Source: Pectinatus haikarae (lineage in GTDB: Bacteria > Bacillota > Negativicutes > Selenomonadales > Selenomonadaceae). Taken from it: DNA of 64,000 nucleotides. The notes beneath the pieces were generated by a model, which saw only the letters and a program-made list of their open reading frames with translations, was not told where the DNA came from and did no database searches. Positions 1 through 8,407 of this stretch are shown here, in pieces. The position numbers and the translations under genes were made by a program. The first letter of the stretch is position 1. Each line of letters begins with the position of its first letter. The stretch is taken from the NCBI RefSeq assembly GCF_030813505.1, contig NZ_JAUSUE010000016.1; one strand, given 5' to 3'.

Positions 1-43
1 AATTGTTCGACGCTTTTCTCGATAAACTTTATATTGCCTGAGA

Positions 44-382
44 TCATCGGCATTTTACCAAAGTGTTCAATTTGCTATTGCAATTTACGAAAAAAATAAT
101 ATTACTGGATAATGCTTGAAATATTGACCCAAAAATAAATAATATCGTAGCTATCTGATAGGCTCTTTTATTCCCTATACGTTCGCCGAATTTACTCCAT
201 AGAGGTGTAACGACTGCCATTCCTAACAAAAAAACTGCAACAATCCAGCCAATATATTGAATTCCGTGTAAATCACTTATGATTGATGGCAAAGCCGTAT
301 TAATTATTGTTCCATCCAAACCTGCCATAGCATTCGACAATAAAAGCCCCATTGTTACAATAAAAAGTCTTTGTTTATTCAT
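44..382 (-). pseudogene. Truncated DHA2-type MFS transporter (N-terminal part only)
   Basis: The first about 95 residues match the N-terminus of a 14-helix MFS drug/proton antiporter: helix 1 with GLDGTIINTALPSI, then the helix 2-3 loop with PLWSKFGERIGNKRAYQ. After SSNIIFF the family continues with a helix carrying a conserved R-x-x-x-G-x-G-x-G, but here the reading changes to an unrelated tail and stops at 112 residues, against a normal length of about 450-480. The start is well supported (TAGGAGA 6 nt upstream), and its ATG overlaps the stop of the upstream CMD remnant. The rest of the transporter is not seen in the remaining 43 bases. A functional short protein is unlikely. Confidence 0.75.
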
Positions 383-566
383 AAAAATCTCCTATAACTC
401 TGCGGCTTTATGGTATGCAAATTTCTTATCGAGTCATTGAATAAAAGCATTACGGAAACTGCTAAATCATTATAAATACGATTATTCGCCTTGATATGCG
501 AAGTAAGCTGTTATTCACAACCGCCCTGAGCTGCAAAGAATAAGACATAGTTTTAGTAAAATTCAT
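379..566 (-). pseudogene. Remnant of a carboxymuconolactone decarboxylase-family gene
   Basis: In one minus-strand frame the DNA encodes VLFFAAQGGCE, then a TAA stop, then QLTSHIKANNRIYND and LLFNDSIRNLHTI. This aligns with the C-terminal end of the intact CMD-like protein in this window (8408-9292), which reads ASLGGCESQLKGHIQGN...GND and then a stretch ending IGFPRTLNALRCI. A start codon at 566 with AAGGAG 8 nt upstream opens a different frame of 34 codons, so the gene seems to have lost its body by deletion and gained a stop. Its last codon overlaps the MFS start (ATGA), so the two genes were probably translationally coupled. It lies directly downstream of a MerR-type promoter. Confidence 0.6.
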
Positions 567-620
567 TTTACCGGCTCCTTATTAATCAAATAGTTTTTTA
601 TATTCATTTCTGACAAAATA

Positions 621-651
621 ACTTTACTACATGGAGTGAACTCCATGTCAA
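621..651 (-). promoter_or_regulatory. MerR-family type promoter/operator (19-bp spacer)
   Basis: Read on the minus strand there is TTGACA (651-646), a 19-bp spacer, and TAAAGT (626-621). A perfect inverted repeat, ACATGGAGT-GA-ACTCCATGT, occupies 629-648 between and partly over the hexamers. A 19-bp spacer with a dyad in it is the hallmark of promoters that MerR-family activators untwist. The promoter points at the CMD remnant and the truncated MFS gene. No MerR gene is found in the window. Confidence 0.7.
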
Positions 652-701
652 TCTTTTTATTCAATTTGGGTACAAGATTGCGATAAATATATTCCCAAAA
701 T

Positions 702-736
702 AAAAAAAGAGGCTGTTGATTAGTTCTTCAGCCTCT
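702..736 (-). terminator. Rho-independent terminator
   Basis: AGAGGCTG (708-715) pairs with CAGCCTCT (729-736) around a 13-nt loop and is followed on the minus strand by a run of T. It would end minus-strand transcripts from the flavoprotein/esterase cluster or from the decayed stretch at 743-977. Confidence 0.7.
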
Positions 737-742
737 CTCCTT

Positions 743-977
743 ATACCTAACTACTCAAATAAGATGAGTTATCGTCCGGCATGCCTTTTCCCATAATAAT
801 CCCCGCTGCAATACAGGAACTATAGTTACCAGTTCTGGAAATTAAATATTTCTGCATAATATGACATTGCATCAATTTATAATCTCAGCGTGCCTATCAA
901 TCAGTTTGGTAAGTCCCCGACTATATTCTGCTACCCCATCATACATTGGTCAGCTCTCCTTCCAACTGCTGAGCCAG
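743..977 (-). other. Decayed coding stretch, no intact gene
   Basis: Between the flavoprotein stop and the terminator there are two short minus-strand readings. One is a 24-codon ORF from an ATG at 946 with AAGGAG 8 nt upstream (MYDGVAEYSRGLTKLIDRH...). The other is a frame-shifted 36-codon piece containing GNYSSCIAAGIIMGKGMPDD. The second looks protein-like (small residues, a GKGMPDD turn) and ends just before the terminator. I do not recognise a family. The strong RBS, broken frames and terminator suggest a disrupted gene rather than random spacer. Confidence 0.35.
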
Positions 978-1610
978 TCAACGAATAAAATTCGTGAAGG
1001 TAGTTTCTTCCTGTTCAGGCAATGCAACCCCATTTTTCAATCCAACTTCCTTGCATTTCAGGAAAAACGCCATATTTCGTCCCAGGATACGCATAACCTG
1101 CAAACCTTCAATATCCTGCTGGACATCTTCTGGTTTCGCACCATGCACCATATTCCAATAGCGAGAAGACACGATAGGCATCTGCATCAAACCAAAGTAT
1201 TTATTCAGCTGATCATAGGTCGCTGTCGTCCCGGCCCTGCGGGCAGAAATGACTGCAGCTGCCGGTTTCAGGTAAAAGGAATTCCGTCCACCACAGAAAT
1301 CTGCGTAAAAAACACGATCCAGGAAAGACGTAACAGCTCCACCTGCTGCAGCCCAATGCACAGGGGAGCCAAAGATAAATCCATCATATTTTCCGGCAAT
1401 CTCCAGCAATTCATTCACCCGGTCATCAAATACGCATTTATGCAGTTGCACACATTTATGGCATCCCAGGCAGCCATTAAGTGCTTTATTGCGAATCCAG
1501 AAGAAGTCTGTCCCAACATTCTCTTCCTGTAAGGTTTTTGCGACCTCAGAAAGTGCAGTATACGTACATCCTTTTTCATGCGGACTTCCATTCACCAGTA
1601 AAACTTTCAT
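978..1610 (-). CDS. Flavodoxin-fold iron-sulfur flavoprotein / NADPH-dependent FMN reductase family
   Basis: The protein opens with MKVLLVNGSPHEKGCTYTAL, the beta1-loop that binds FMN phosphate in the NADPH-dependent FMN reductase superfamily. It has a clustered-cysteine segment (GCLGCHKCVQLHKCVFDD, about residues 47-64) typical of iron-sulfur flavoproteins and a GSPVHWAAAGG loop contacting the flavin. An upstream in-frame ATG exists at 1631, but GGAGG sits 7 nt before the ATG at 1610, and the family starts there. It would act as a cytosolic electron-transfer flavoprotein or quinone/nitro reductase; the real substrate is unknown. It is the last intact gene of a minus-strand run of four oxidoreductase/hydrolase genes. 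Confidence 0.8.
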   Translation of the reverse strand: MKVLLVNGSPHEKGCTYTALSEVAKTLQEENVGTDFFWIRNKALNGCLGCHKCVQLHKCVFDDRVNELLEIAGKYDGFIFGSPVHWAAAGGAVTSFLDRVFYADFCGGRNSFYLKPAAAVISARRAGTTATYDQLNKYFGLMQMPIVSSRYWNMVHGAKPEDVQQDIEGLQVMRILGRNMAFFLKCKEVGLKNGVALPEQEETTFTNFIR

Positions 1611-1674
1611 TTTTTTCCTCCAAGTTTTCATTGTTTCATTTAGATTTCTTGTTTTTGCAAAATTTAGCCAAAGA

Positions 1675-2748
1675 TTATTCAGCCAAACCTTTCTTCTTCA
1701 TCCATTTTTCCATAGCATCTGCAACCTGTTCATTATTAAGATCTGCCATCATAAAATGCGTATTTCCTTTGATTCCGATATCCGGTAAAGAAACGACGGT
1801 CACATCACCGCCATATTTTTTCATCACAGCTTCCCACTTTTTCGCAAGCTTCAGGCGTACACGCCAGTTATCCTGTCCCCAGTTCTCTGTTGGCTCAGTT
1901 GGAATATTATCACCAAAATATACAACAATCGGTATTTTCGTGAGTTTCATAAATTCGTCCATTGGCACAGCTTCACCCGAAGCCGGGAATGGGCTGCTGG
2001 TCGCTTCCGTTGCTGGTACTTCTCCTTGCGGAAATGGGAATGTTCCTGGCTCTAACGCGATGATACCACGAACCTTAGCGGTTCTCATGGCAGTCGCCCA
2101 ACCCGGTCCACCGCCAGCAGAATGCGTGACCAGCACACCATCCCCAGACTTTTCAAATACAGCTGCCATTGCATCGGCAACTACCTGTTCATTGAAGCTG
2201 CCTGTATCCGGCGTCATCTCACGGAAGAACTGATCCAGCGATTCTTTATCCTTGGGTACGGCTGCATTCTCATAATAATTGGGCCACTGGCCGATACGAA
2301 AGGTATTGAACCAAAGCTGATCATCCGGCTGTGCAGAAATCGTTGTGGGAACAGTAGATCGTCCTGCTTTGCCGCGACGTGGTTCATCGACCAGATAGGT
2401 TTTATATCCCTTTTCCAAGAATATATTCTGGAAGCCATCCCGGCCGTCCGGTGTACTTTCCCAGGTCTTTGATGATTGTCCATAGCCATGCAGAAATACC
2501 ATACTGTTTTTGTGTGCTTTCACCGGCTTCTGATAAAATACATATGCATGGTCCCCATGCAAAGTTTCACCATCATGGCTCATCGGCTTTGTACCATCAT
2601 AAGTTCCCGGGGATGTCACTACCGTACCGCCCGCCATAAAGCTGCCCTGATCCTCAATTGTTACCGGCTTACTCATCGCCATTGCCGAAGTGGTCAACAG
2701 ACTCATGCAAATTGATGCAGCCAGGATAATTTTGTCTGCTCGTACCAT
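1675..2748 (-). CDS. Exported alpha/beta-hydrolase (esterase-like)
   Basis: A hydrophobic signal peptide (residues about 5-24, ending SAMA) precedes an alpha/beta-hydrolase domain. HGYG at residues 87-90 is the oxyanion-hole segment, THSAGGG carries the nucleophile Ser210, Glu233 in ALEPG is a plausible acid, and the His in GNTHFMM near residue 327 completes a triad. The length of 357 aa fits secreted esterases of this group. AGAGG lies 11 nt before the ATG. It is co-directional with the aldo/keto reductase upstream (61-nt gap) and the flavoprotein downstream. The substrate is not predictable; an ester or lactone released outside the membrane is the natural guess. Confidence 0.75.
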   Translation of the reverse strand: MVRADKIILAASICMSLLTTSAMAMSKPVTIEDQGSFMAGGTVVTSPGTYDGTKPMSHDGETLHGDHAYVFYQKPVKAHKNSMVFLHGYGQSSKTWESTPDGRDGFQNIFLEKGYKTYLVDEPRRGKAGRSTVPTTISAQPDDQLWFNTFRIGQWPNYYENAAVPKDKESLDQFFREMTPDTGSFNEQVVADAMAAVFEKSGDGVLVTHSAGGGPGWATAMRTAKVRGIIALEPGTFPFPQGEVPATEATSSPFPASGEAVPMDEFMKLTKIPIVVYFGDNIPTEPTENWGQDNWRVRLKLAKKWEAVMKKYGGDVTVVSLPDIGIKGNTHFMMADLNNEQVADAMEKWMKKKGLAE

Positions 2749-2809
2749 TCTTGTTCATCCTCTCTCATGCTATTTTTTTCTGTATATGGCTATTTCCGAT
2801 AATGATAAT

Positions 2810-3790
2810 TTATTTTTCAATATGATGCCCACCAAACACTGGCAGCTCCATTTTTGACAATGCCTGATCAATATGCTCAATTTCGGAAATGGTCAGCATA
2901 ATATCTGCCGATTCAGCATTTTCTTTCATACGCTCGATTTTACGGCTGCCCGGAATAGGCACAATCCAAGGTTTTTTATTCATCATCCATGCTAACGATA
3001 TCTGTGCGTCTGTCGCGCCTTTTTCAGCTGCCAGTTTCGATACGATTTTCATCAATTCAGCTCCGGCTGCCATACCTTCTTCTGTATACTGCGGCATTTC
3101 ACTGCGAAAATCTCCTTTAGCAAACTTAGAATTCTTCGTATACTTCCCCGTCAAAAAACCATTTGCCATCGGCGAAAAAGCAACAAAACCAATATTCAAT
3201 TCCTCCAGCGTCAAGAACAGTGCTTCATACCATCGAGCCATCATCGAATAACGATTTTCTATAGCCGTGACCGGGCATACTGCATATGCACGCCGTAAAT
3301 ATTCTTCATTTGCCTCAGAAATTCCCCAATAACGGATTTTCCCGTCCTTAATCAGCTCTGCCATAACGGCGGCAACTTCTTCGGGTTCCGTCTTTGGATC
3401 AATACGATGCTGATAACAAAGATCGATATACTCCACGCCCAGACGCTTTAAGCTGCTGTCTACCGATTTGCGAATCGTTGCCGGACTGCTGTCTGCCAGC
3501 AATGTGTCCCCCTGGTGCCTTACACCGAATTTTGTTGCAATAACAACTTGACTGCGTATATCAGCCAATGCCCTGCCGACGATTTCTTCATTATAAGAAA
3601 TACTGCCATCTAGATTTTGTCCGATATAGCATTCTGCCGTATCAAAAAAATTATAGCCCAGATCATAAGCTGCTCTTATTTTCTGTACAGCTTCCTTTTT
3701 CTCAACCGCAGTACCATAAGCATGGGAAAATCCCATGCAGCCTAATCCTATAGCTGATACCTCTAAATCTCCAAGCCTTCTTTTTTTCAT
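2810..3790 (-). CDS. Aldo/keto reductase
   Basis: NAD(P)H-dependent reduction of aldehydes or ketones in the cytoplasm. The TIM-barrel start RRLGDLEVSAIGLGCMGFSHAYG and the full catalytic tetrad are visible: Asp50, Tyr55 (FFDTAECY), Lys87 (IATKFG) and His128 (QHRIDP). The C-terminal IPGSRKIERMKENAESADI is the cofactor-phosphate binding segment. At 326 aa it resembles the AKR13/YhdN-like group common in anaerobes. An AAGGGAA Shine-Dalgarno precedes the ATG. Only 15 nt separates it from the upstream cupin gene, so they are probably co-transcribed. Confidence 0.9.
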   Translation of the reverse strand: MKKRRLGDLEVSAIGLGCMGFSHAYGTAVEKKEAVQKIRAAYDLGYNFFDTAECYIGQNLDGSISYNEEIVGRALADIRSQVVIATKFGVRHQGDTLLADSSPATIRKSVDSSLKRLGVEYIDLCYQHRIDPKTEPEEVAAVMAELIKDGKIRYWGISEANEEYLRRAYAVCPVTAIENRYSMMARWYEALFLTLEELNIGFVAFSPMANGFLTGKYTKNSKFAKGDFRSEMPQYTEEGMAAGAELMKIVSKLAAEKGATDAQISLAWMMNKKPWIVPIPGSRKIERMKENAESADIMLTISEIEHIDQALSKMELPVFGGHHIEK

Positions 3791-3805
3791 ATTCCCTTGC
3801 TCCCC

Positions 3806-4339
3806 TCACAAAGCTTGATTATTTTCTTCATCAAGAACTGCCTGTCTATATGTTGCATCACTGACTTCTTCAAGCCAAGTAACAGCTTTCCCCTCTTTAT
3901 CTCCGGTCAGTGCAATTTGCACCATCTCACCATTCATATCCGCACCATGCCAATGCTTAACATTCGGAGGACACCAGAGCATATCCCCCGCATGAAGGAC
4001 AATCGTTTTCCTTCCCCATTCCTGTGCCAGCGCCGTTCCCGATTGAACAATCAACAATTGTCCTGCTGGGTGTATATGCCAATATGTCCTTGCACCTGGC
4101 TCAAAAGTGACTGCTCCTCCTGAAAATTTGGCCATCTCATTTTTATCAAAAACACGCGTCACAATGGCTCTTCCTGAAAAATAGGATGCCGGAGCTTTAT
4201 AGCTTTTTAAATTTGCATGATGATACACAAGGATATGCTGCTCACTTATATCTATAGTATTGGATGCATTTACAATTCCATATTTCATACTCATCATTAC
4301 TACTAAAAAAATCCCTAAGATTTTTATCAAATTTTGCAC
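3806..4339 (-). CDS. Exported cupin-domain protein
   Basis: The first 25 residues form a signal peptide or membrane anchor. They are followed by a single small cupin barrel with both metal motifs: motif 1 has His88 and His90 (ARTYWHIHPAGQ) and motif 2 has His129 and His131 (PPNVKHWHG). This resembles the cupins often found beside CMD-like and aldo/keto reductase genes. The best start is GTG at 4339 with AGAGG about 5 nt upstream; an overlapping ATG is in the wrong frame. It heads the four-gene minus-strand run down to 978. The function is unknown; a metal-dependent isomerase, decarboxylase or dioxygenase role is possible. Confidence 0.75.
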   Translation of the reverse strand: MQNLIKILGIFLVVMMSMKYGIVNASNTIDISEQHILVYHHANLKSYKAPASYFSGRAIVTRVFDKNEMAKFSGGAVTFEPGARTYWHIHPAGQLLIVQSGTALAQEWGRKTIVLHAGDMLWCPPNVKHWHGADMNGEMVQIALTGDKEGKAVTWLEEVSDATYRQAVLDEENNQAL

Positions 4340-4459
4340 ATTGTCCTCTTCTTCCTTAAAATAATCAAGTTAATACACAATTTGTTATATTTGACTAATT
4401 TTAGATAAAATTACCAATAAATATATAAAAAATTTTATTAGAGGCATATGCTGCATAAT

Positions 4460-4503
4460 AAAACGCAGCATTTCCATATTGTTGTTATATTTCTATGCTG
4501 CGT
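4460..4503 (-). terminator. Probable terminator after the alpha/beta-hydrolase gene
   Basis: ACGCAGCAT (4463-4471) and ATGCTGCGT (4495-4503) form a 9-bp stem with a 23-nt loop. Read on the minus strand it is followed by TTTTATT. A second copy of the ATGCTGC arm at about 4448-4454 could form an alternative hairpin. It lies 101 nt past the stop of the gene at 4604. Confidence 0.5.
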
Positions 4504-4603
4504 CTATATACTTTTATTTTTGTAATTGAAATTTTTCCTTAAATCAAGAAGATTTCACGATGCCATCGACATTTTTCCAACAGCTGCATATTAGCAGATA
4601 TGA

Positions 4604-5758
4604 TCATAAATGTTTTCCGTAGAATACAGTTAGTTTATCAACAGCTTGCTCAACATATTTGGGCACCCAATATGTCTGAATATGAGTTGCTCCCTCTATC
4701 AGGAATAATTCCTTGTCCTTTGTACCAGTTGCCGCGGCAAAACACTGTTTCGTCATATAAAGAGTATCTGCTCTGCTGCCTGCCATCATCAGCAAGGGCT
4801 GGTTGATCAGATCCATATTATTAGCTGCATCAAACGTGAATAAATCAAGATTGCTGCTTACTGTATAGCGAAACGTGGAATTCGGATATGCGTGTGTTTT
4901 ACCGTAATATTCATAGCCTTCACGATACAAATCAGGCATTTTGGCAAGCTGTTCCTCACTCAGATTCTTGTCCAGCATGTCCGGCGTATATTGTACTTCA
5001 CCGCCGGCAACTTCCTGAGCTCTGGCCGCTGAGGCCTGCTGTAAACGTTCTTGAGTGGTATCTTTCTGCGAATCCATGAATCCATTGCGGCGGACGATGC
5101 CCGAATTAAACATACTGAGCGTTGCAACCGCTTTAAAACGTTTGTCCGTTTGCACCGCCTTCAACGTGTAACCGCCGCCACCGCATATTCCTAATGCGCC
5201 TATGCGCTCCGCATCAACTCCCGGGTAAGAAGAGATCACATCTGCCATACCATGAATGTCTTCAACCCGATAGAAAGGTTTATCAACATTACGCGGAAAC
5301 CCACCGCTTGCCCCCTGAAAAGAGGCATCTGCAGCAATTGTGATGTAACCATTTTCGGCCATACGCTGTGCATATAAGCCCGCAACTTGTTCCTTAACTC
5401 CTCCATTAGGATGTGCGACAACAAGTGCCGGATATTTTTTACTGCCTGCCTTATCATAGCCTGCTGGTGTATACACATTAGCCGAAATCTTTATGCCGTT
5501 CAAATCATAAGTGATTGGATGAATATTCACCTGTCCTGAGATATTCTGAGTAATTGCTCCCCGATAAACCAGACCAAACGGATTTTCATTTGGACTTTTA
5601 AATGTGCTTGGATCTACTTCCTGAAAAGTTCTTTCTTGCATTGCCACAACAGGATGACTGCCTCTCTCCGCTGACTGTGCACTGATCTGTCCGCCATCCC
5701 CAATACTCAGCAACCCTAATGCCAGCACTGCCAGACTTAGTTTCAATTTAAGGTTCAT
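4604..5758 (-). CDS. Exported alpha/beta-hydrolase with Cys nucleophile (dienelactone hydrolase-like)
   Basis: A signal peptide (residues 1-28, ending ISA-QS) precedes a 350-residue alpha/beta-hydrolase. The nucleophile elbow is GICGGGG, putting Cys192 where most esterases have Ser; dienelactone hydrolases and the YcjY-like family share this. The late His in EGATHIQTYW is the likely base. The oxyanion segment is VVAHPNGG (residues 113-120). GAGGAGGAG lies 6 nt before the ATG. The gene is monocistronic, with a terminator downstream and an operator-like element 85 nt upstream of its start that also precedes the alcohol dehydrogenase gene at 11158. The substrate is unknown. Confidence 0.75.
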   Translation of the reverse strand: MNLKLKLSLAVLALGLLSIGDGGQISAQSAERGSHPVVAMQERTFQEVDPSTFKSPNENPFGLVYRGAITQNISGQVNIHPITYDLNGIKISANVYTPAGYDKAGSKKYPALVVAHPNGGVKEQVAGLYAQRMAENGYITIAADASFQGASGGFPRNVDKPFYRVEDIHGMADVISSYPGVDAERIGALGICGGGGYTLKAVQTDKRFKAVATLSMFNSGIVRRNGFMDSQKDTTQERLQQASAARAQEVAGGEVQYTPDMLDKNLSEEQLAKMPDLYREGYEYYGKTHAYPNSTFRYTVSSNLDLFTFDAANNMDLINQPLLMMAGSRADTLYMTKQCFAAATGTKDKELFLIEGATHIQTYWVPKYVEQAVDKLTVFYGKHL

Positions 5759-5842
5759 AAAAACTCCTCCTCAAATATTTAGACATAAATATAAGGCTGT
5801 TTATCATGTTATTATTATGCAGTAAAATCATCACTCAAGGAT

Positions 5843-5884
5843 ATAACGATTATCTCGTATTATTGCCTAATATTATCAAGATTG
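5843..5884 (-). promoter_or_regulatory. Operator-like element A (shared with 11243-11284)
   Basis: A 42-nt block begins 85 nt upstream of the hydrolase start. It matches the block at 11243-11284 at about three quarters of positions without gaps, with shared cores TTATCTC, ATTGCC and TATCAA. Conserved half-sites at fixed spacing are typical of AraC-family operators, and an AraC-type gene lies at 7423-8331. The surrounding intergenic region (5759-6069) is otherwise AT-rich and holds no gene. Confidence 0.55.
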
Positions 5885-6069
5885 ATTTCCCGAATAACCA
5901 AGTCGCATTTTCCCCCTGACTGTTCATATTGACATTTCTTCTTCATTATTAAATAACTGCCGTTTGCCAATCCATATCTATAATATTGCAAAAATTAACA
6001 CCATTCTATTCTAAACAAAGCACAATTTTATGAAATAGTTCATAAATTATCCCATCATAAAAGTTTCGT

Positions 6070-6900
6070 TTAATCGGAGTAATCTGTAATAATACTATTC
6101 TTTTTCCACGCTTCTACCTGCGCGAGATCTGTGCTGAGAGCATCGCTGACCACCTTGACGGCATCGCTTCCCAATACTAATAACTCAGGTGGCTCTAATG
6201 AACCAACAGCCTTAATAATTAATTCTGCGCCTTTCTCAGGATCGCCAATCTGATGCCCGTTGGTAACGTCATTGCCAATTCGACGAAGTCCGGCAGTGGC
6301 GGCATAATCGTTCATGGCTGTCCGCGACTGTCGCAGAGAACGCCCGGCGAAATCAGTTCTGAATGCGCCTGGTTCAACTATTATTACCGATATACCAAGG
6401 GAGGCACACTCTTTCTGAAGACCTCTTGATAATCCTTCAAGGGCACACTTTGTTGCTGCATAGTAACCAGACCCGGGTTCAGTAGTGCGGGCGGCTATAG
6501 AGGAGATATTCACGATAGTACCTTTATGTCTCATTCTCATGCCGGGCAGTACCGCTTTCATCAGTGCTACAGGGCCAAAAAAATTTGTAGCAAAAAGTTC
6601 CTCCACTTCATCAGCTTCTCCTTCTTCCACTGCGGCGCGATAACCATGTCCTGCATTATTGACAAGAACATCAATTCCACCAAACCGAGATTCACCTTGC
6701 CTTATCACTTGCGCAATCTGCTTGTGATTTGTCACGTCCAACTGAAGAGCCAGTGCCGTATCGGGGAAAGTACTGACAATCTCTTGAATTGCAAAAAGAT
6801 CCCTTGCTGTTACGACTACATTATCTCCGTGTTTCAACACAGCCTGAGCAAGATTTCGGCCAAGGCCGCTCGAACAACCGGTAATCAACCAAGTAGACAT
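6070..6900 (-). CDS. Short-chain dehydrogenase/reductase (SDR)
   Basis: Classical SDR with the Rossmann cofactor motif TGCSSGLG at residues 8-15, NNAG near residue 87, and the catalytic Ser...Tyr-x-x-x-Lys (NISSIAA followed by YYAATK). VEPGAFRTDF follows, as in the SDR5-like group. It reduces or oxidises a carbonyl/alcohol with NAD(P)H in the cytoplasm. AGGAGG lies 10 nt upstream of the ATG. It is similar in layout to the SDR at 25136-25963 but clearly diverged from it. The 276 aa length is normal. Confidence 0.88.
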   Translation of the reverse strand: MSTWLITGCSSGLGRNLAQAVLKHGDNVVVTARDLFAIQEIVSTFPDTALALQLDVTNHKQIAQVIRQGESRFGGIDVLVNNAGHGYRAAVEEGEADEVEELFATNFFGPVALMKAVLPGMRMRHKGTIVNISSIAARTTEPGSGYYAATKCALEGLSRGLQKECASLGISVIIVEPGAFRTDFAGRSLRQSRTAMNDYAATAGLRRIGNDVTNGHQIGDPEKGAELIIKAVGSLEPPELLVLGSDAVKVVSDALSTDLAQVEAWKKNSIITDYSD

Positions 6901-7422
6901 AATAAAAAACCTCCTAATATTGTTAATAAGATGTGCGTTCTCTTGCCGATATTCAACTTGCTGAGTGAAAATTTACAATTTAGGTTCCCGCTCCGAATGC
7001 TGAAGACAGTTTATTTTCTGTTCGACAAAATGATATTTTTTATCAAACGCTGTTCAAATACGCATTTAAAACTGGATCAATTCCGTCCTTAGCATCACCA
7101 CATTTTTTCTTTATAGCTTGTTTCGCAGTTACTTATAAACCACTACATTTTTAATTATAAAGTAAATAAAAATGGATCGTTATACCATTATTATCAAAAA
7201 ATAACCTAATCCTCTCATATTTTCTAAACAAACTGCTGGTTTAGCTGATGCAACCAATATTTCTAACTTTAGTCAAAAAAGTCCCCACTCAAATAAATGT
7301 AGGATTAGCTATTGATTAAACAACTACATTAAATTAGCAGGAACTTTACTGCATATAAAATGAATTCATGAGATTTTTACAATTACTATGCCTTTTTTCA
7401 AGCATAATTAGTTTTTTGGAGA
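6901..7422. other. Intergenic region without a recognised gene
   Basis: About 520 nt of AT-rich DNA between the SDR start and the AraC-type regulator stop. I see the SDR ribosome binding site, a loose inverted repeat AATGTAG/CTACATT (7296-7330), and a short stretch near 7173-7200 (CGTTATA, ATTATTATC) that faintly recalls the operator-like elements at 5843 and 11243. None of these is strong enough to call. Confidence 0.4.
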
Positions 7423-8331
7423 TTATAATTGAGCATATTTTTCTCGTAGACGTTTTATCTCTTCCTTTGGCGGGAGGCCAAACATACGGGAATATTCACG
7501 ACTGAATTGCGACGGACTTTCATATCCTACCCGAAACGCTGCATCAGCGGCATCTATTGTCTCCGACAATAAGAGTTGCCGTGCTTCCTGCAGCCTCAGT
7601 TGTTTTTGAAACTGAATAGGACTCATTGCCGTGATCTCTTTAAAATGTCTGTGAAGTGTAGGTACACTCATATTTGCTATTTTAGCCAGTTCTTCAATTC
7701 GAAGCGTCTGATCATAATTCTGCGTAATTTGCTTGACAATTTTTCTTACTTGATAAGCATAGCTTCCCTCTATGGCAAATTGCTTTAATATATTTCCATG
7801 CGCTCCCTGCAGAACTCGATAAAAAATCTCTTTTGTAAAGAGTGGTGCAAGTACCGGAATATCCTCAGGAGTGTCTACTAAACGGGCTAATCTGGCTACC
7901 GCATCCAACAAAGGCGCTTCAATACGGCAAACATACATAGCATGTTTGTTATCTTCCTTAAGACGAGTTTTTGCTTCGGAAGCATTTATAATTTCGACGA
8001 TTTGATTAGGTGTAAATTCTAGCTTGAGCGATAAATACGGAACATTTGGCGATGCTTCGGTGACTTGTCCAGTAACCGGCAAACCGACAGATGAAATAAG
8101 ATAGTCAGCCGGACCATATCTAAATCGTTCTGCGGCAAGACAAATTTCTTTTCCTCCTTGAAAGATAATGCATAAGGAAGGTTGATGAAATATATGCCTT
8201 GGTTCATTTACCGACGACTGCCGAAAAAAGAACAGCGATGGAACGGCAGTCTCATAGGCACCGTCTTGGACAACGTAGCGTTCAATGAGTCTGGCAAGCT
8301 CAGACTGATATTTATTTATTTGTTCAGGCAT
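7423..8331 (-). CDS. AraC-family transcriptional regulator
   Basis: The N-terminal about 180 residues form an AraC_N-type cupin sensing domain (HQPSLCIIFQGGKEICL...). The C-terminal 100 residues carry two helix-turn-helix units: RIEELAKIANMSVPTLHRHFKEITAMSPIQFQK and the second HTH with AAFRVGYESPSQFSREYSRMFG. Related regulators control aldehyde and alcohol reductase genes (YqhC-like). GGAGGGAGA precedes the ATG. It lies between the two genes that carry the shared operator-like element, so it is the obvious candidate regulator of the hydrolase at 4604 and of the alcohol dehydrogenase-flavodoxin-CMD operon. That link is an inference. Confidence 0.88.
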   Translation of the reverse strand: MPEQINKYQSELARLIERYVVQDGAYETAVPSLFFFRQSSVNEPRHIFHQPSLCIIFQGGKEICLAAERFRYGPADYLISSVGLPVTGQVTEASPNVPYLSLKLEFTPNQIVEIINASEAKTRLKEDNKHAMYVCRIEAPLLDAVARLARLVDTPEDIPVLAPLFTKEIFYRVLQGAHGNILKQFAIEGSYAYQVRKIVKQITQNYDQTLRIEELAKIANMSVPTLHRHFKEITAMSPIQFQKQLRLQEARQLLLSETIDAADAAFRVGYESPSQFSREYSRMFGLPPKEEIKRLREKYAQL

Positions 8332-8407
8332 AAATCTCCCTCCTGTGTCTGCATTTCTTCCAGCTTTATTATAATATTATTCCCCATCATGTAAAACCTA
8401 TTTATTC

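Noticed and set aside
861..1532. Plus-strand ORF of 223 codons
   Set aside because: It is the antisense shadow of the flavoprotein gene at 978-1610, has no recognisable domain and no Shine-Dalgarno.
1481..2233. Plus-strand ORF of 250 codons
   Set aside because: Opposite strand of the exported esterase; low-complexity Ser/Phe-rich translation typical of shadows.
6526..7092. Plus-strand ORF of 188 codons over the SDR 5' end
   Set aside because: Overlaps the well-supported SDR on the other strand and has no domain.
7296..7330. Inverted repeat AATGTAG/CTACATT
   Set aside because: Short arms with a loop of about 21 nt in AT-rich DNA; expected by chance.
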